Assembly: GCA_046484285.1 (NCBI GenBank)
Contig: JAWOBP010000186.1
Span: 53,434 to 117,433, forward strand
Length of the DNA stretch: 64,000 nucleotides
Direction of reading: 5' to 3'
DNA from: CAZHCG01 sp046484285
GTDB taxonomy: Bacteria > Myxococcota_A > Polyangia > JAAYKL01
Shown piece by piece: positions 46,101 to 53,903 of this stretch. The number at the start of each line of letters is the position of its first letter. Within the stretch, counting starts at the first letter, position 1. The translations under genes were made by a program, and so were the position numbers. Under the pieces are notes generated by a model. It made no database searches. It was not told the DNA's origin and worked only from the letters and a program-made list of their open reading frames with translations.

Positions 46101-46789
46101 TTGCAGCAACCGTCGCCGCAGTCGCTGCCGCAGTCGACGGGGCACTCGCAGGTCGATTCCGAAGCGGTGCAGATCTCGTCGCCGCAGTAGGAGCAGTCCT
46201 CGGGGCAGCTCTCGCCGTCCTCGTCGCCGTTGCAGCAGTCGTCGCCGCACAGCGATCCGCAGTCGGCCGGGCAGCTGCAGTTGTCCTCGCCGCCGCTGCA
46301 GCACTCGTCTCCGCAGTAGGGATCGCAATCGGCCGGACAGGTGCAGCTCGTCTCGTCGGTGTCGCAGACGTCGTCGCCGCATCCCTCGCAGTCGTCCGGG
46401 CAGGTCTCCGCATCCTCATCGCCGTTGCAGCAGCCGTCTCCGCACAGCGATCCGCAGTCGGCCGGGCAGCTGCACTCGTCCTCACCCTCGCCGCAGTGCC
46501 CGTCGCCGCAGTCGCCCGGGCCTGCGTCGGTCAGAGTATCGCTGCCGGTTTCCGTGCCGGTGTCGGTATCGGCATCGGTGTCGGTGTCGGCATCAGAATC
46601 CGTGTCGGAATCGGTGTCGCTGTCCGCATCACCATCGGCATCCGAAGAGGATTCGGTATCGGTTCCCCCATCTGGAACGTCGTCGATTGGATCGTTCCCC
46701 CCGCCCGAGACATTGGCGCAACCCCATGTCGCGAAAACGAAAAACGCCAGGAACCAAACTCGCATTACGACACTTGTTTTTGTACACAT
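43136..46789 (-). CDS. Giant Cys-rich repeat lipoprotein with 41 CGDG-type units
   Basis: A 1217-residue surface protein. Signal peptide with lipobox (FATWGC near residue 24), then an Asp/Thr/Ser tract (about 45-90). Forty-one tandem 22-residue units follow, of the form CGDGxCxxxExxCxCxxDCxxx, each with up to six Cys; Asp, Glu and Asn at fixed places suggest a disulfide-rich, metal-binding (perhaps Ca) rod. The last 190 residues are a beta-sandwich resembling MAM/CUB-type domains (FESGLPSGWSIYDGDG ... WYWRVDDVEISG). The start used is the first ATG, beside an extended -10; an ATG eight codons later is possible. It is probably a long stalk presenting the C-terminal domain outside the cell. Confidence 0.85.
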   Translation of the reverse strand: MCTKTSVVMRVWFLAFFVFATWGCANVSGGGNDPIDDVPDGGTDTESSSDADGDADSDTDSDTDSDADTDTDADTDTGTETGSDTLTDAGPGDCGDGHCGEGEDECSCPADCGSLCGDGCCNGDEDAETCPDDCEGCGDDVCDTDETSCTCPADCDPYCGDECCSGGEDNCSCPADCGSLCGDDCCNGDEDGESCPEDCSYCGDEICTASESTCECPVDCGSDCGDGCCNGDEDPCNCDLDCGAVCGDGCCNGDETTETCLEDCPTTCGDDLCLGDETPETCLEDCPTTCGDGYCAGEETPENCLEDCETFCGDGFCVGDEDGCSCPEDCGSECGDTCCNGDEDSCSCDQDCGSVCGDSCCNGDEDALGCPDDCPAVCPDDACTHDETAASCPDDCKAICGDDACTHDESPTSCPDDCDAICGDGSCTHEETPSSCPDDCEGCGDSVCSAEENFCNCSSDCPDVCNDGCCSASENYCDCPDDCGDICGDGCCSASETYCNCTDDCGDVCGDGCCSASEDACNCAQDCEESCGDGCCSASEHYGNCAQDCGDSCGDSYCSASEDACSCAQDCEEICGDGCCSAGEDATSCPDDCVSCGDGTCDVGETYCNCPADCEITCDDGCCSTGESYCNCPQDCGDICGDTCCSASENACTCPDDCNDACGDGCCSAGENYCNCPTECVDYCGDGCCSATEHFGNCSEDCNDVCGDGYCSASETECTCSDDCSVTCGDGCCSASENYGNCSADCPDVCGDSYCSATEDYCNCPSDCGDICGDGCCSATEHYGNCSADCADVCGDGYCSASESDCNCSQDCDPVCGDGCCTGAETTCNCETDCGAHCGDGTCNCGETMSTCPGDCPGCGDGTCDSGENYCNCPADCFEVCGDDCCSASEDYGSCPQDCDNICGDGYCSATEDYCTCSDDCDDICGDGCCSVSEDYGSCSADCADVCGDGYCSASEDYCNCSDDCNDVCGDGCCSASENYCTCPADCTTDCGDYYTCSGGACTYCDQDTMCDWDCHDCGTQHCLDHGTWTECVECIYDSDCGTDEVCDSSNQCVASGCGISVYETFESGLPSGWSIYDGDGYYGADGYTWERTSGSPPSGGSGYYYECNSDAAGSSVDMLEGLYTDWYDGDTCDTVTLEFDHYYYDYDDYDFARVYITNDGSTWYLLTEYTSTTEGHVTLDLQRSSWSGTQVQVEFQYEANYGWYWRVDDVEISGTP
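43815..46515 (-). repeat. Tandem 66-bp repeats encoding the Cys-rich array
   Basis: About 41 in-frame units of nearly constant length. Units in the 3' half of the gene (43.8-45.4 kb) are much more alike (CGDGCCSASE type, alternating with CGDGYCSASE) than those in the 5' half, a sign of recent duplication in the 3' half. Confidence 0.9.
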
Positions 46790-46798
46790 GATGGGTAA

Positions 46799-46807
46799 AT
46801 GGTACCA
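46799..46807 (-). promoter_or_regulatory. Extended -10 (TGG-TACCAT) for the Cys-rich lipoprotein
   Basis: On the minus strand TGG TACCAT ends nine bases before the ATG at 46789, giving a leader of two or three bases, with no Shine-Dalgarno. Confidence 0.4.
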
Positions 46808-46851
46808 AATTTTTCCGTGGTGGTGTGAATATTATTTCAGCTGTGGATCGC

Positions 46852-47958
46852 TCATTTCCAGACGCCCGGGATCGGAGTCTTGCAAGAAGGACAGCGACCG
46901 TTTTCCAGGCCATTGTTGCGAATCCGGTAGCCGTCGCGCTCGATCAGAGTCTTGCCGCACTCGGGGCAGAGCGTGTTCTCTCCGGGGTGGCCCGGCACGT
47001 TGCCGGCATAGGCGAAGTGCAAGCCGGCCTCGAGCGCTATCTCCCTGGCGCGTTCGAGCGTTGTGACCGGCGTGGGCGGAAGGTTCTTGAGCTTGTACAT
47101 GGGGTGGAAGCGCGTGAAGTGGATCGGCACATCCGGGCCCAGCTTCTGGACGATCCAGCGCGACATCGCCTTCAGCTCGGCCGGGCTGTCGTTCATCGTG
47201 GGGATGACCAGCATCACCATCTCCAGCCAGGTGCCGTGCTCCTTGATGCGAACCAGGGTGTCGAGCACCGGCCGCAGGTGGGCCGAGCACAGGTCGCGGT
47301 AGAAAGACTCGCTGAAAGCCTTGAAATCGACCTTGACCGCGTCGAGATGGGGCAGCAGCTCCTTCATCGGCTTGGGCTCGATGTAGCCGTTGGAGATCAT
47401 GACCCTGCCGATCCCGCTGCCCTTTGCCGCGAGACAGATGCCCTTCATGTACTCGTAGAAGATCACCGGCTCGGAATAGGTGAAGGCGATCGCCTTCGAC
47501 CCCAGCCGTTCGGCGTGTCGCACAATCTCTGCTGGCATCACCTCGCGGCTCGGCACCTGCTCGGGGCGGAACTGGCTGATCTGCCAGTTCTGGCAGAAAC
47601 GACACTCGATGTTGCAGCCGGCGGTGGCCAGCGAGAACGCCTTGCTGCCGGGCCGAAAGTGGAAGAGCGGTTTTTTCTCGATCGGGTCGTTGTTCAGCGA
47701 GCAGGGGTTGCCGTAGACCAGCGTGTGGAGCTTGCCGTCCTTGTTCTCGCGCACTCCGCAGGTTCCGCGCTCGCGGTCCGCGATCACGCAGCGGTTGGGG
47801 CACAGCTGGCACTCCACGCGCTTCTCGCCCGCGTCCTTCCAGTGCAGCGCCTCGTGCTCGCGCCCCACCGCCGCGGCCGCTCGCGCAGCCTCGAGCATCG
47901 GGCAGGCGGCCGCGCTGCAAGCCAGCATGCGCAAGAGATCGCGTCGGTTACAGTCCAT
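46852..47958 (-). CDS. amrS: AmmeMemoRadiSam system radical SAM enzyme, with Tat-like N-terminus
   Basis: A 368-residue radical SAM protein of the AmrS family, partner of MEMO and AMMECR1 proteins. The iron-sulfur motif is CNIECRFC near residue 90. Upstream is the Cys set CQLCPNRC, and at the C-terminus a rubredoxin-like CPECG ... CPSC pair. The N-terminus is unusual: NRRDLLRMLACSAAAC looks like a twin-arginine signal. ATG 47958 is favoured because GGAGG lies six bases upstream; a GTG two codons earlier is possible. No AMMECR1 or MEMO gene is adjacent. The substrate is unknown. Confidence 0.88.
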   Translation of the reverse strand: MDCNRRDLLRMLACSAAACPMLEAARAAAAVGREHEALHWKDAGEKRVECQLCPNRCVIADRERGTCGVRENKDGKLHTLVYGNPCSLNNDPIEKKPLFHFRPGSKAFSLATAGCNIECRFCQNWQISQFRPEQVPSREVMPAEIVRHAERLGSKAIAFTYSEPVIFYEYMKGICLAAKGSGIGRVMISNGYIEPKPMKELLPHLDAVKVDFKAFSESFYRDLCSAHLRPVLDTLVRIKEHGTWLEMVMLVIPTMNDSPAELKAMSRWIVQKLGPDVPIHFTRFHPMYKLKNLPPTPVTTLERAREIALEAGLHFAYAGNVPGHPGENTLCPECGKTLIERDGYRIRNNGLENGRCPSCKTPIPGVWK

Positions 47959-47976
47959 CGCCACCCTCCACCGAGA

Positions 47977-48654
47977 TCATTGTACTCGCCGCACGCTGCT
48001 TGTCAGGGCCTGGCCGAAAACCTCACCAAAAGACCGAATCACCGCTTTTCTCGCGCGCTCCATGCTCGGGCTTCGGCCGAGCGTGGCGGCGATCGAGGTG
48101 ATCGGGGTCTCGCTCAGGCCGCAGGGGACTATCAGCCGGTAGTGGTCGAGATGCGGGTCGACATTGAAGGCGAAGCCGTGAAAGGCGATCCCGCGGCTGA
48201 CGCGCACGCCGATCGCGCCGATCTTGCCCCGCTCGCAAAAGACGCCGGTCAGCCTCTCGCGGCGCCCGGCCTCGACCTCCAGCTTCGCCGCGGCGCGGAT
48301 CATCGCTTCTTCCAGCCGGTGCACGTAGGCGGCCACGCCGATCTTCAACGCGTGCAGGTCGCAGATCGGGTAGCCCACGATCTGGCCGGGCCCGTGGTAG
48401 GTCGCCTCCCCGCCGCGCTCGACCCGGTGCAGCTCCACGCCGCAGCGCTTCAGCTCGCCGGCGGAGGCGATCACTCCGGCGGGGTCGGCGTTGCGTCCCA
48501 GCGTGATCACCGGCGGGTGCTCGAGCAGCAGCAGCGTCTCGCCGATCTCTCCCGAGCGCCGCCGCTCGACCAGGTCGAGCTGCAAGCGGCGCGCCTCGAA
48601 ATACGGGGTCAACCCGGGCAGGACGCGCAGGTCGAAGCGGGCGGGCTCGCTCAT
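47977..48654 (-). CDS. lipB: Octanoyltransferase LipB
   Basis: A 225-residue enzyme moving octanoyl from acyl carrier protein to lipoyl domains. Visible motifs are LLLEHPPVITLGRNA, ERGGEATYHGPGQIVGYPI, the catalytic Lys in GKIGAIGVRVSRGIAFHG and the catalytic Cys in IVPCGLSE. The ATG overlaps the lipA stop (ATGA). The C-terminus is full length. Confidence 0.95.
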   Translation of the reverse strand: MSEPARFDLRVLPGLTPYFEARRLQLDLVERRRSGEIGETLLLLEHPPVITLGRNADPAGVIASAGELKRCGVELHRVERGGEATYHGPGQIVGYPICDLHALKIGVAAYVHRLEEAMIRAAAKLEVEAGRRERLTGVFCERGKIGAIGVRVSRGIAFHGFAFNVDPHLDHYRLIVPCGLSETPITSIAATLGRSPSMERARKAVIRSFGEVFGQALTSSVRRVQ

Positions 48655-49541
48655 CCCGCCCGGGCCGCCCGCAGGCGCTTCACGTATGCTTCGGCCGCGC
48701 GGTAGGAGGTGCGGGCCAACGGAGTGGAGGCCACGTAGTCGAAGCCCATCTCGCGGCCGGCCTCGGTCAGCTCGTCGAAGACCTCGGGCCGCACGTACTC
48801 CGCCACCTCGGCGCTGGAGCGGGTGGGCCGCAGGTACTGGCCGAGCACCAGCAGCGAGACGCCCGCCTCTCTCAGGTCGCGCATCGCCGAGACGATTTCG
48901 AAACGGCTTTCGCCGAGCCCGAGCAGGATCGAGGACTTGGTCAGCATTCCGCGCGGGCCGCCCAGGCGGCGAGCCTCCTCCAGCACCTCCAGCGAGCGAC
49001 GGTAGGAGAAGCGGGAGTGCCGCATCGAGCCGGAGAGCCGCTCCACCACCTCGATGTTGTGGGCCAAAACCACCGGCCCGGCCTCGATCACGGTCGCGAG
49101 AGGCTCGCCGAGGTAGTCCGGGATCAGCACCTCCACCAGCGGGGCGGGATCCAGAGATCGAAGCGAGTGGATCGTGTCGGCGAACACAGCGGCGCCGCCG
49201 TCCTCCAGGTCGTCCCGGGTCACCGAGGTCACGACCGCGTAGTCGAGGCCCATCTCCGACGCGGCGCGGGCCACGCGCCGGGGCTCGTCGAGGTCGGTTT
49301 CTCCGCCCGGGTTCGCGCGCCGCACCGAGCAGAATCGGCAGCCCCGGGTGCAGCTGTCGCCCAGGATCATGAAGGTAGCCGTGCCCGCGTCCCAGCATTC
49401 GCCCACGTTGGGGCAGCGCGCCTCCCGGCAGACCGTGTTGAGGCCGCCGCTCTCCACCGCTCGCTTGACGCGCCGGTAGCGCTCCCCGCCGGGAAGGCGA
49501 ACCTTGAGCCACTCGGGCTTGGGAACGGGTCTGCCGGGCAA
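48651..49541 (-). CDS. lipA: Lipoyl synthase LipA
   Basis: A 296-residue radical SAM enzyme that inserts two sulfurs into octanoyl groups. It has the auxiliary cluster motif CREARCPNVGEC and the SAM cluster motif CTRGCRFCSV, with later VVTSVTRDDLEDGGA and KSSILLGLGE. The start is TTG, supported by AAGGAGG five bases upstream. lipA-lipB are coupled. Confidence 0.96.
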   Translation of the reverse strand: MPGRPVPKPEWLKVRLPGGERYRRVKRAVESGGLNTVCREARCPNVGECWDAGTATFMILGDSCTRGCRFCSVRRANPGGETDLDEPRRVARAASEMGLDYAVVTSVTRDDLEDGGAAVFADTIHSLRSLDPAPLVEVLIPDYLGEPLATVIEAGPVVLAHNIEVVERLSGSMRHSRFSYRRSLEVLEEARRLGGPRGMLTKSSILLGLGESRFEIVSAMRDLREAGVSLLVLGQYLRPTRSSAEVAEYVRPEVFDELTEAGREMGFDYVASTPLARTSYRAAEAYVKRLRAARAG

Positions 49542-49631
49542 GACGGCCTCCTTGCGAGAAGCAACATATCCCTGCCCGCATTCCCGTCAAGCTCGGCTGG
49601 AGAATCGATCGGTTGTTTCGGCGCGATGTTC

Positions 49632-49659
49632 TTGACGCGACCGCGGCGATTGGTATGAG
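49632..49659 (+). promoter_or_regulatory. Promoter TTGACG-N16-TATGAG for the carboxyltransferase gene
   Basis: TTGACG (49632-49637), a 16-base spacer and TATGAG (49654-49659) with an extended TGG, 61 bases before the ATG at 49721. Confidence 0.55.
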
Positions 49660-49720
49660 GACTCTAGCGCGCCGGCGCGGCGCTGGCTGCTGATGGTCTA
49701 GAGGCACACGGAGGCTCCAG

Positions 49721-51454
49721 ATGAAAAAGTACTTCGAGAAGATGGACGGAATCGGCAAACCGCTGACGGAGAAGGCGGCCAAGCGGATGGAGCAGAGCGC
49801 GGGCGAGCTGCGCGAGGTGGAGGCCAGGCTGGACGCGGAGCTGGAGCGCGTGCGCGCCGCCGGGATTCCGGACGAGAAGCTGCAAAAGCGCGGGCAGCTG
49901 AACGGCTGGGAGCGCCTCGAGCATCTGGTTGACGAGGGCAGCTGGTGCCCGCTGCACACGCTGTACGACCCCGAGGAGAACGAGGAGGGCACCACCGGCG
50001 TGATCGACGGCCTGGGCCGCATCGGCGGCAAGTGGGCCGTGGTGGTCGCCTCCAACAACAAGACGCTGGCCGGCGCCTGGATACCGGGCCAGGCCGACAA
50101 CATCCTGCGTGTCACCGACCTGGCCAAGCGGCTGCACCTCCCGCTGGTGTGGGTGCTCAACTGCTCGGGGGTCAAGCTGCCGATGCAGGAGGAGGTCTAC
50201 CCGGATCGCCGCGGCCACGGCGCGCCGTTCTACCGCCACACCGAGCTCGAGCAGCTGGGGATCCCGGTGCTGGTCGCGATCTTCGGTACCAACCCGGCCG
50301 GCGGTGGTTACCACGGGATCAGCCCCACGGTGCTGTTCGCGCACAAGGACGCCAACATCGCGGTCGGCGGCGCCGGGATCGTGGGCGGAATGAGCCCCAA
50401 GGGCCATTTCGACATGGAAGGCGCCGAGCAGATCATCGAGGCGCAGCGCAAGCTGAAGGCCAAGCCGCCGGGGCGCGTCGAGGTCCACCGCGACGAGACC
50501 GGTTTTTTTCGCTACGTCTACGAGACCGAAAAAGAGGTGCTGGACGGGCTCAAGAGCTACATGGCCGAGATGCCGTGCTACGCTCCGCGTTTCTTCCGCG
50601 TCGCCGAGCCGGCCGAGCCGCGCTATCCGGTCGACGACCTCTACTCGATCCTGCCGTTCGATCAGAAGCAGACCTACAAGGTCGAGCAGGTGATCGCCAG
50701 GCTGGTCGACGACTCCGAGCACCGCGAGTTCCGGCCCGACTACGGTCCCGAGGTCTACACCGGCCTGACCCGCATCGACGGCTATCCGGTGGGCGTGATC
50801 GCCAACCGCCAGGGCTTCCTCGGCGCAGGCTACCCGGAGTACGCCGACTACCCGGGCATCGGCGGTAAGCTGTACCGCCAGGGGCTGATCAAGATGAACG
50901 AGTTCGTCACGCTCTGCGGCCGCGATCGAATTCCGATCCTGTGGCTGCAGGACACCTCGGGCATCGACGTCGGCGACCAGGCGGAGAAGGCCGAGCTGCT
51001 CGGTCTCGGGCAGTCGCTGATCTACTCGATTCAGAACACGGACGTTCCGATGATGCTGGTGGTGCTGCGCAAGGGCACCGCGGCCGCGCACTACATCATG
51101 GGCGGCCCGCAGGCCAACGACAACAACGCCTTCACCCTCGGCACGCCGGCCACCGAGATCTACGTGATGCACGGAGAGACCGCGGCGGTGGCCTCGTATT
51201 CCCGCAGGTTGGTCAAGGAGCACGAGGCGGGGCGCGACCTGGAGCCGGTGATCGAGAAGATGAACGAGCTGGCCGAGCGCTACCACAAGCGGTCGCGACC
51301 CGAGTACTGCGCCAAGCGCGGCTTCGTCGACGAGACGATTCGGCTCTCCGAGATGCGGCGTTACGCCGTGGCGTTCGCCGACGGCTGCTACCAGAACCCC
51401 AAGAGCTTCTGCCCGGTCCACCAGATGATATTGCCGCGAATCATCGCGGGCTGA
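49721..51454 (+). CDS. gcdA: Glutaconyl-CoA decarboxylase-like carboxyltransferase (alpha) subunit
   Basis: A 577-residue crotonase-fold carboxyltransferase. Two halves are visible: the N-terminal half with WVLNCSGVKLPMQEEVYPDR and GTNPAGGGYHG, and the C-terminal half with GVIANRQGFLGAG, LWLQDTSGIDVG and MMLVVLRKGTAAAHYIMGG. The GGGYHG and GKLYRQGLIKMNEF stretches fit GcdA, the biotin-dependent subunit of sodium-pumping glutaconyl-CoA decarboxylase, better than propionyl- or acetyl-CoA carboxylases, but a related acyl-CoA carboxylase is possible. No biotin-carrier or membrane subunit genes are beside it. It would act in anaerobic glutamate or aromatic-acid breakdown. Confidence 0.82.
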   Translation: MKKYFEKMDGIGKPLTEKAAKRMEQSAGELREVEARLDAELERVRAAGIPDEKLQKRGQLNGWERLEHLVDEGSWCPLHTLYDPEENEEGTTGVIDGLGRIGGKWAVVVASNNKTLAGAWIPGQADNILRVTDLAKRLHLPLVWVLNCSGVKLPMQEEVYPDRRGHGAPFYRHTELEQLGIPVLVAIFGTNPAGGGYHGISPTVLFAHKDANIAVGGAGIVGGMSPKGHFDMEGAEQIIEAQRKLKAKPPGRVEVHRDETGFFRYVYETEKEVLDGLKSYMAEMPCYAPRFFRVAEPAEPRYPVDDLYSILPFDQKQTYKVEQVIARLVDDSEHREFRPDYGPEVYTGLTRIDGYPVGVIANRQGFLGAGYPEYADYPGIGGKLYRQGLIKMNEFVTLCGRDRIPILWLQDTSGIDVGDQAEKAELLGLGQSLIYSIQNTDVPMMLVVLRKGTAAAHYIMGGPQANDNNAFTLGTPATEIYVMHGETAAVASYSRRLVKEHEAGRDLEPVIEKMNELAERYHKRSRPEYCAKRGFVDETIRLSEMRRYAVAFADGCYQNPKSFCPVHQMILPRIIAG

Positions 51455-51532
51455 TCCGTCCTTTTGCGTCTCTGCACCGAAACCCGGAGCTTGATGGTGG
51501 ATCCTGGCGAAACTGGCGGCCGATTCCGATCA

Positions 51533-51560
51533 TTGCGCGGCGGCTCGAGCCTGGTACGCT
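51533..51560 (+). promoter_or_regulatory. Promoter TTGCGC-N16-TACGCT
   Basis: TTGCGC (51533-51538) and TACGCT (51555-51560) with an extended TGG, upstream of the membrane protein gene at 51584. Confidence 0.4.
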
Positions 51561-51583
51561 GAATCTTACGGACGGATCTTCTC

Positions 51584-53206
51584 TTGCAGCCCGATGGTGA
51601 ACAGCACGGCGGCTCGCGCCCGGATCTCTTCGATCGCAGGTCTGTGCGTATCGCTCTGTTCGCGGTCATTCCGCTGGTCGTCTTCGCGCTCGTCTCGGCC
51701 GGGATTCGCGTCTCGCAGTACGGCATCGACCACACGATCGTGGTGCTGTGCGAGCCTCGCATGCAGGCCGGGAGCCGCGCCGCGCTGCGCGTCACGCTCA
51801 TTTCGGACGGCCACCGGTTCTACCGTCCGGCACGGTTGGCCGGGCGGCTGGTGCAGGGAGGGCGGAGTCACCGGCTGTTCGAAAGCGGGGCCGGCGGCGC
51901 GGGTTACGCGCTGGGGATGGTCTTTTGGGTGCCGGATATCGATCCCGGCCCGGCGACGCTGGAGTTGAAGATAGAGTTCGATGACCGGCGACGCAGAGTC
52001 GCCGGCGAGGTGGAGATCGTGGAGCGTTTGCCTGTGGCCGAATTGACGATTCCGGACGACGCGTCCGGGCGCGATCCGCCGCCCGAGGTAGTCAGAGGCG
52101 AGACGCGAATCCAGCTGCTGCCCGAGGATCGCGGCGCTCCCACCGGGCTGACTTCGGTGTTGTTCGCGCGCACTCTCGATGACGAAGGTCGGCCGCTGAG
52201 CGCTCCGGTGAAACTGGAACTCCCGAGCGGGACCAGGGGCGTCGAGCGAATCGAGCGCCGCACCGATCGCCTGGGGCTGATGGCGCTCCCGATCGCTCCG
52301 TGTAGCACCGATTTTCCGGTGCGCGCAATCGGCGCCCGGTATCCGGGAGGCGACGGCGGTCCGGCCGACGGCGGCGCTGAGAGGTCGGGAGCCTACCTCT
52401 ACCCGCCGGTGGTCTTCGCCGGAATCTCGGCAAGGATAGACGAGCCCCTGGTGCCGCCCGGAGAGCCTGTCCGCGTGCAGGTCTCCAAGCTGTCGGCCGG
52501 TGGGCCGGTATACGCCGACCTGTTCGACGGTAGCCGCTGGATCGGCGCCGAGGCGGCTTGGGCGGACGGAGCGGGAAAGGCCGGTCTCGATCTTCCGGTC
52601 GAGGCCCGTGGGCCGCTGCGCTTGCAGCTGACCTCCTCGGCGCTGATGCCAGGCCGCAGCGTGGCGGTACGCCATGTCTACGCAATGAAGGAGGGCGAGA
52701 CGCGCGAACAGTCGCTGCGGGAAGTGTTGCGGCGCCTGGAAAAGAGTGATTCCGACGCCGCTTGGGCCGAGGCGGTTGCGCAAATGCCCCTCGAGACAGG
52801 GGCCGGCTACCGCAGGAGCATGGCCGAGGCGTTCGCCCTGTCGCGGTTGTACACCGGGCACCGCGTCATACCGCAATTGGTCAATAGCCGCGCCGAGGAC
52901 GACAGCGAGCTGGCCGAGTTCAAGCAGTCGTTCCAGCGTGTCGTGATGGCGATCATCCTGGCGATCGGTCTGGCGGTGGGAGCATTGATCGGAATGATCG
53001 CGATCCAGGCCCGGCGGCGCCAGGAGCGGATCACGGCGATGATCATGAACGACGGAGAGATTCCCCGGCAAAGTTGGACGACCGATTTCGGTGAGCGGGG
53101 GGCCAGGGGCCGGCAGTGGATCCAGGGTGTGGTGCTGATGCTGATCGTGCTGGGAGCCTTCGCTTCGATCGCTTTGCTGGTCGAGACCATCACCTGGGGC
53201 GGGTGA
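51584..53206 (+). CDS. Membrane protein with large periplasmic beta-rich domain, unknown function
   Basis: A 540-residue protein with one membrane helix near residues 22-42, about 410 residues of beta-rich periplasmic sequence (LAGRLVQGGRSHRL, PGPATLELKIEFDD, VPPGEPVRVQVSKL, which look like immunoglobulin-like or macroglobulin-like strands), then two C-terminal helices (about 455-478 and 517-535). The start chosen is a TTG; a GTG at 51644 just before the first helix is an alternative. No family is named. It may be a transmembrane scaffold or a distant relative of alpha-2-macroglobulin-like exporters. Confidence 0.6.
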   Translation: MQPDGEQHGGSRPDLFDRRSVRIALFAVIPLVVFALVSAGIRVSQYGIDHTIVVLCEPRMQAGSRAALRVTLISDGHRFYRPARLAGRLVQGGRSHRLFESGAGGAGYALGMVFWVPDIDPGPATLELKIEFDDRRRRVAGEVEIVERLPVAELTIPDDASGRDPPPEVVRGETRIQLLPEDRGAPTGLTSVLFARTLDDEGRPLSAPVKLELPSGTRGVERIERRTDRLGLMALPIAPCSTDFPVRAIGARYPGGDGGPADGGAERSGAYLYPPVVFAGISARIDEPLVPPGEPVRVQVSKLSAGGPVYADLFDGSRWIGAEAAWADGAGKAGLDLPVEARGPLRLQLTSSALMPGRSVAVRHVYAMKEGETREQSLREVLRRLEKSDSDAAWAEAVAQMPLETGAGYRRSMAEAFALSRLYTGHRVIPQLVNSRAEDDSELAEFKQSFQRVVMAIILAIGLAVGALIGMIAIQARRRQERITAMIMNDGEIPRQSWTTDFGERGARGRQWIQGVVLMLIVLGAFASIALLVETITWGG

Positions 53207-53217
53207 GCCCCTCGGAT

Positions 53218-53247
53218 CTGACGGGGGCCAGCCGGGCGTGCTATGCT
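53218..53247 (+). promoter_or_regulatory. Promoter CTGACG-N18-TATGCT with extended TGC
   Basis: Located 29 bases before the ATG at 53276, whose GAGGAGG is at 53264-53270. Confidence 0.5.
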
Positions 53248-53275
53248 GCATTACGGGAGGATTGAGGAGGTCTGG

Positions 53276-53836
53276 ATGAAAGGCGGAGTCGTGAGGGCTG
53301 TTTTGGTTGCCACCATCGCGGTTGCGTTTGCCGGCTGCGGAGATGGAGGGGAGGGCGCGGGCGAGACCGGCGAGTGCGAGGCGAGCGATACCCGTTGTCT
53401 CGAGGAGATCGTCCAGCACTGCGATAACGGCGCATGGACCGACTACGACGATTGCGCGGTACAGGGGATGACGTGCGCCGTGTTGGGCGGCGAGGCGCAG
53501 TGCTACGCAGGCGCGGACACAGACACGGACACGGATACGGACACCGACACAGACACGGACACGGATACGGACACGGATACGGACACGGACACGGATACGG
53601 ACACCGACACCGAGACCGGGTCGGCGGACTGTGCCGGCGAGGGGGAACATGTTCCCGTCTTTCCCGGCGCGCCCGAGTGCTGCGGCGACCTGGAGAAGAT
53701 CGCTTGCGACGAGCCCGACGGTCTGGGCGGATGCACGGATTGCGTAGGTTCCACGATCTGCGCCCACTGCGGAAACGGCGATTGCGGTCCGGGGGAGAAC
53801 TACTGCAACTGCTGGGAGGATTGCGATTCACCCTGA
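53276..53836 (+). CDS. Small Cys-rich lipoprotein with DTD linker
   Basis: A 186-residue secreted protein. Lipobox FAGC is near residue 19. A first Cys-rich domain follows (about 27-77; CEASDTRCLEEIVQHC, DDCAVQGMTC), of the kind found repeated in Myxococcota surface proteins. Next come a pure Thr-Asp tract (about 80-117) and a second Cys-rich domain ending CGNGDCGPGENYCNCWEDC. That last part is one copy of the same 22-residue unit that is repeated 41 times in the protein at 43136. The two proteins therefore share a building block. Function is unknown; likely surface exposed. Confidence 0.75.
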   Translation: MKGGVVRAVLVATIAVAFAGCGDGGEGAGETGECEASDTRCLEEIVQHCDNGAWTDYDDCAVQGMTCAVLGGEAQCYAGADTDTDTDTDTDTDTDTDTDTDTDTDTDTDTDTETGSADCAGEGEHVPVFPGAPECCGDLEKIACDEPDGLGGCTDCVGSTICAHCGNGDCGPGENYCNCWEDCDSP

Positions 53837-53855
53837 TCCTTTCGGCCCGAGACAG

Positions 53856-53864
53856 TGGTAGAAT
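53856..53864 (+). promoter_or_regulatory. Extended -10 (TGG-TAGAAT) for the CAP-domain gene
   Basis: It lies 39 bases before the ATG at 53904, which has AGGAGGT at 53893-53899. The -35 is weak. Confidence 0.5.
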
Positions 53865-53903
53865 AGTGGAATGTCGGGAAGAGCGAGCTCACAGGAGGTA
53901 ACG

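Noticed and set aside
43815..46515. CRISPR-like regular 66-base periodicity
   Set aside because: The period is protein coding, in frame, with conserved Cys codons throughout and no spacers.
43712..46798. A 1028-codon plus-strand frame rich in Ala, Val and Gly
   Set aside because: It is the reverse complement of the Cys-rich repeat gene; its repeats mirror that array and it lacks any start signal.
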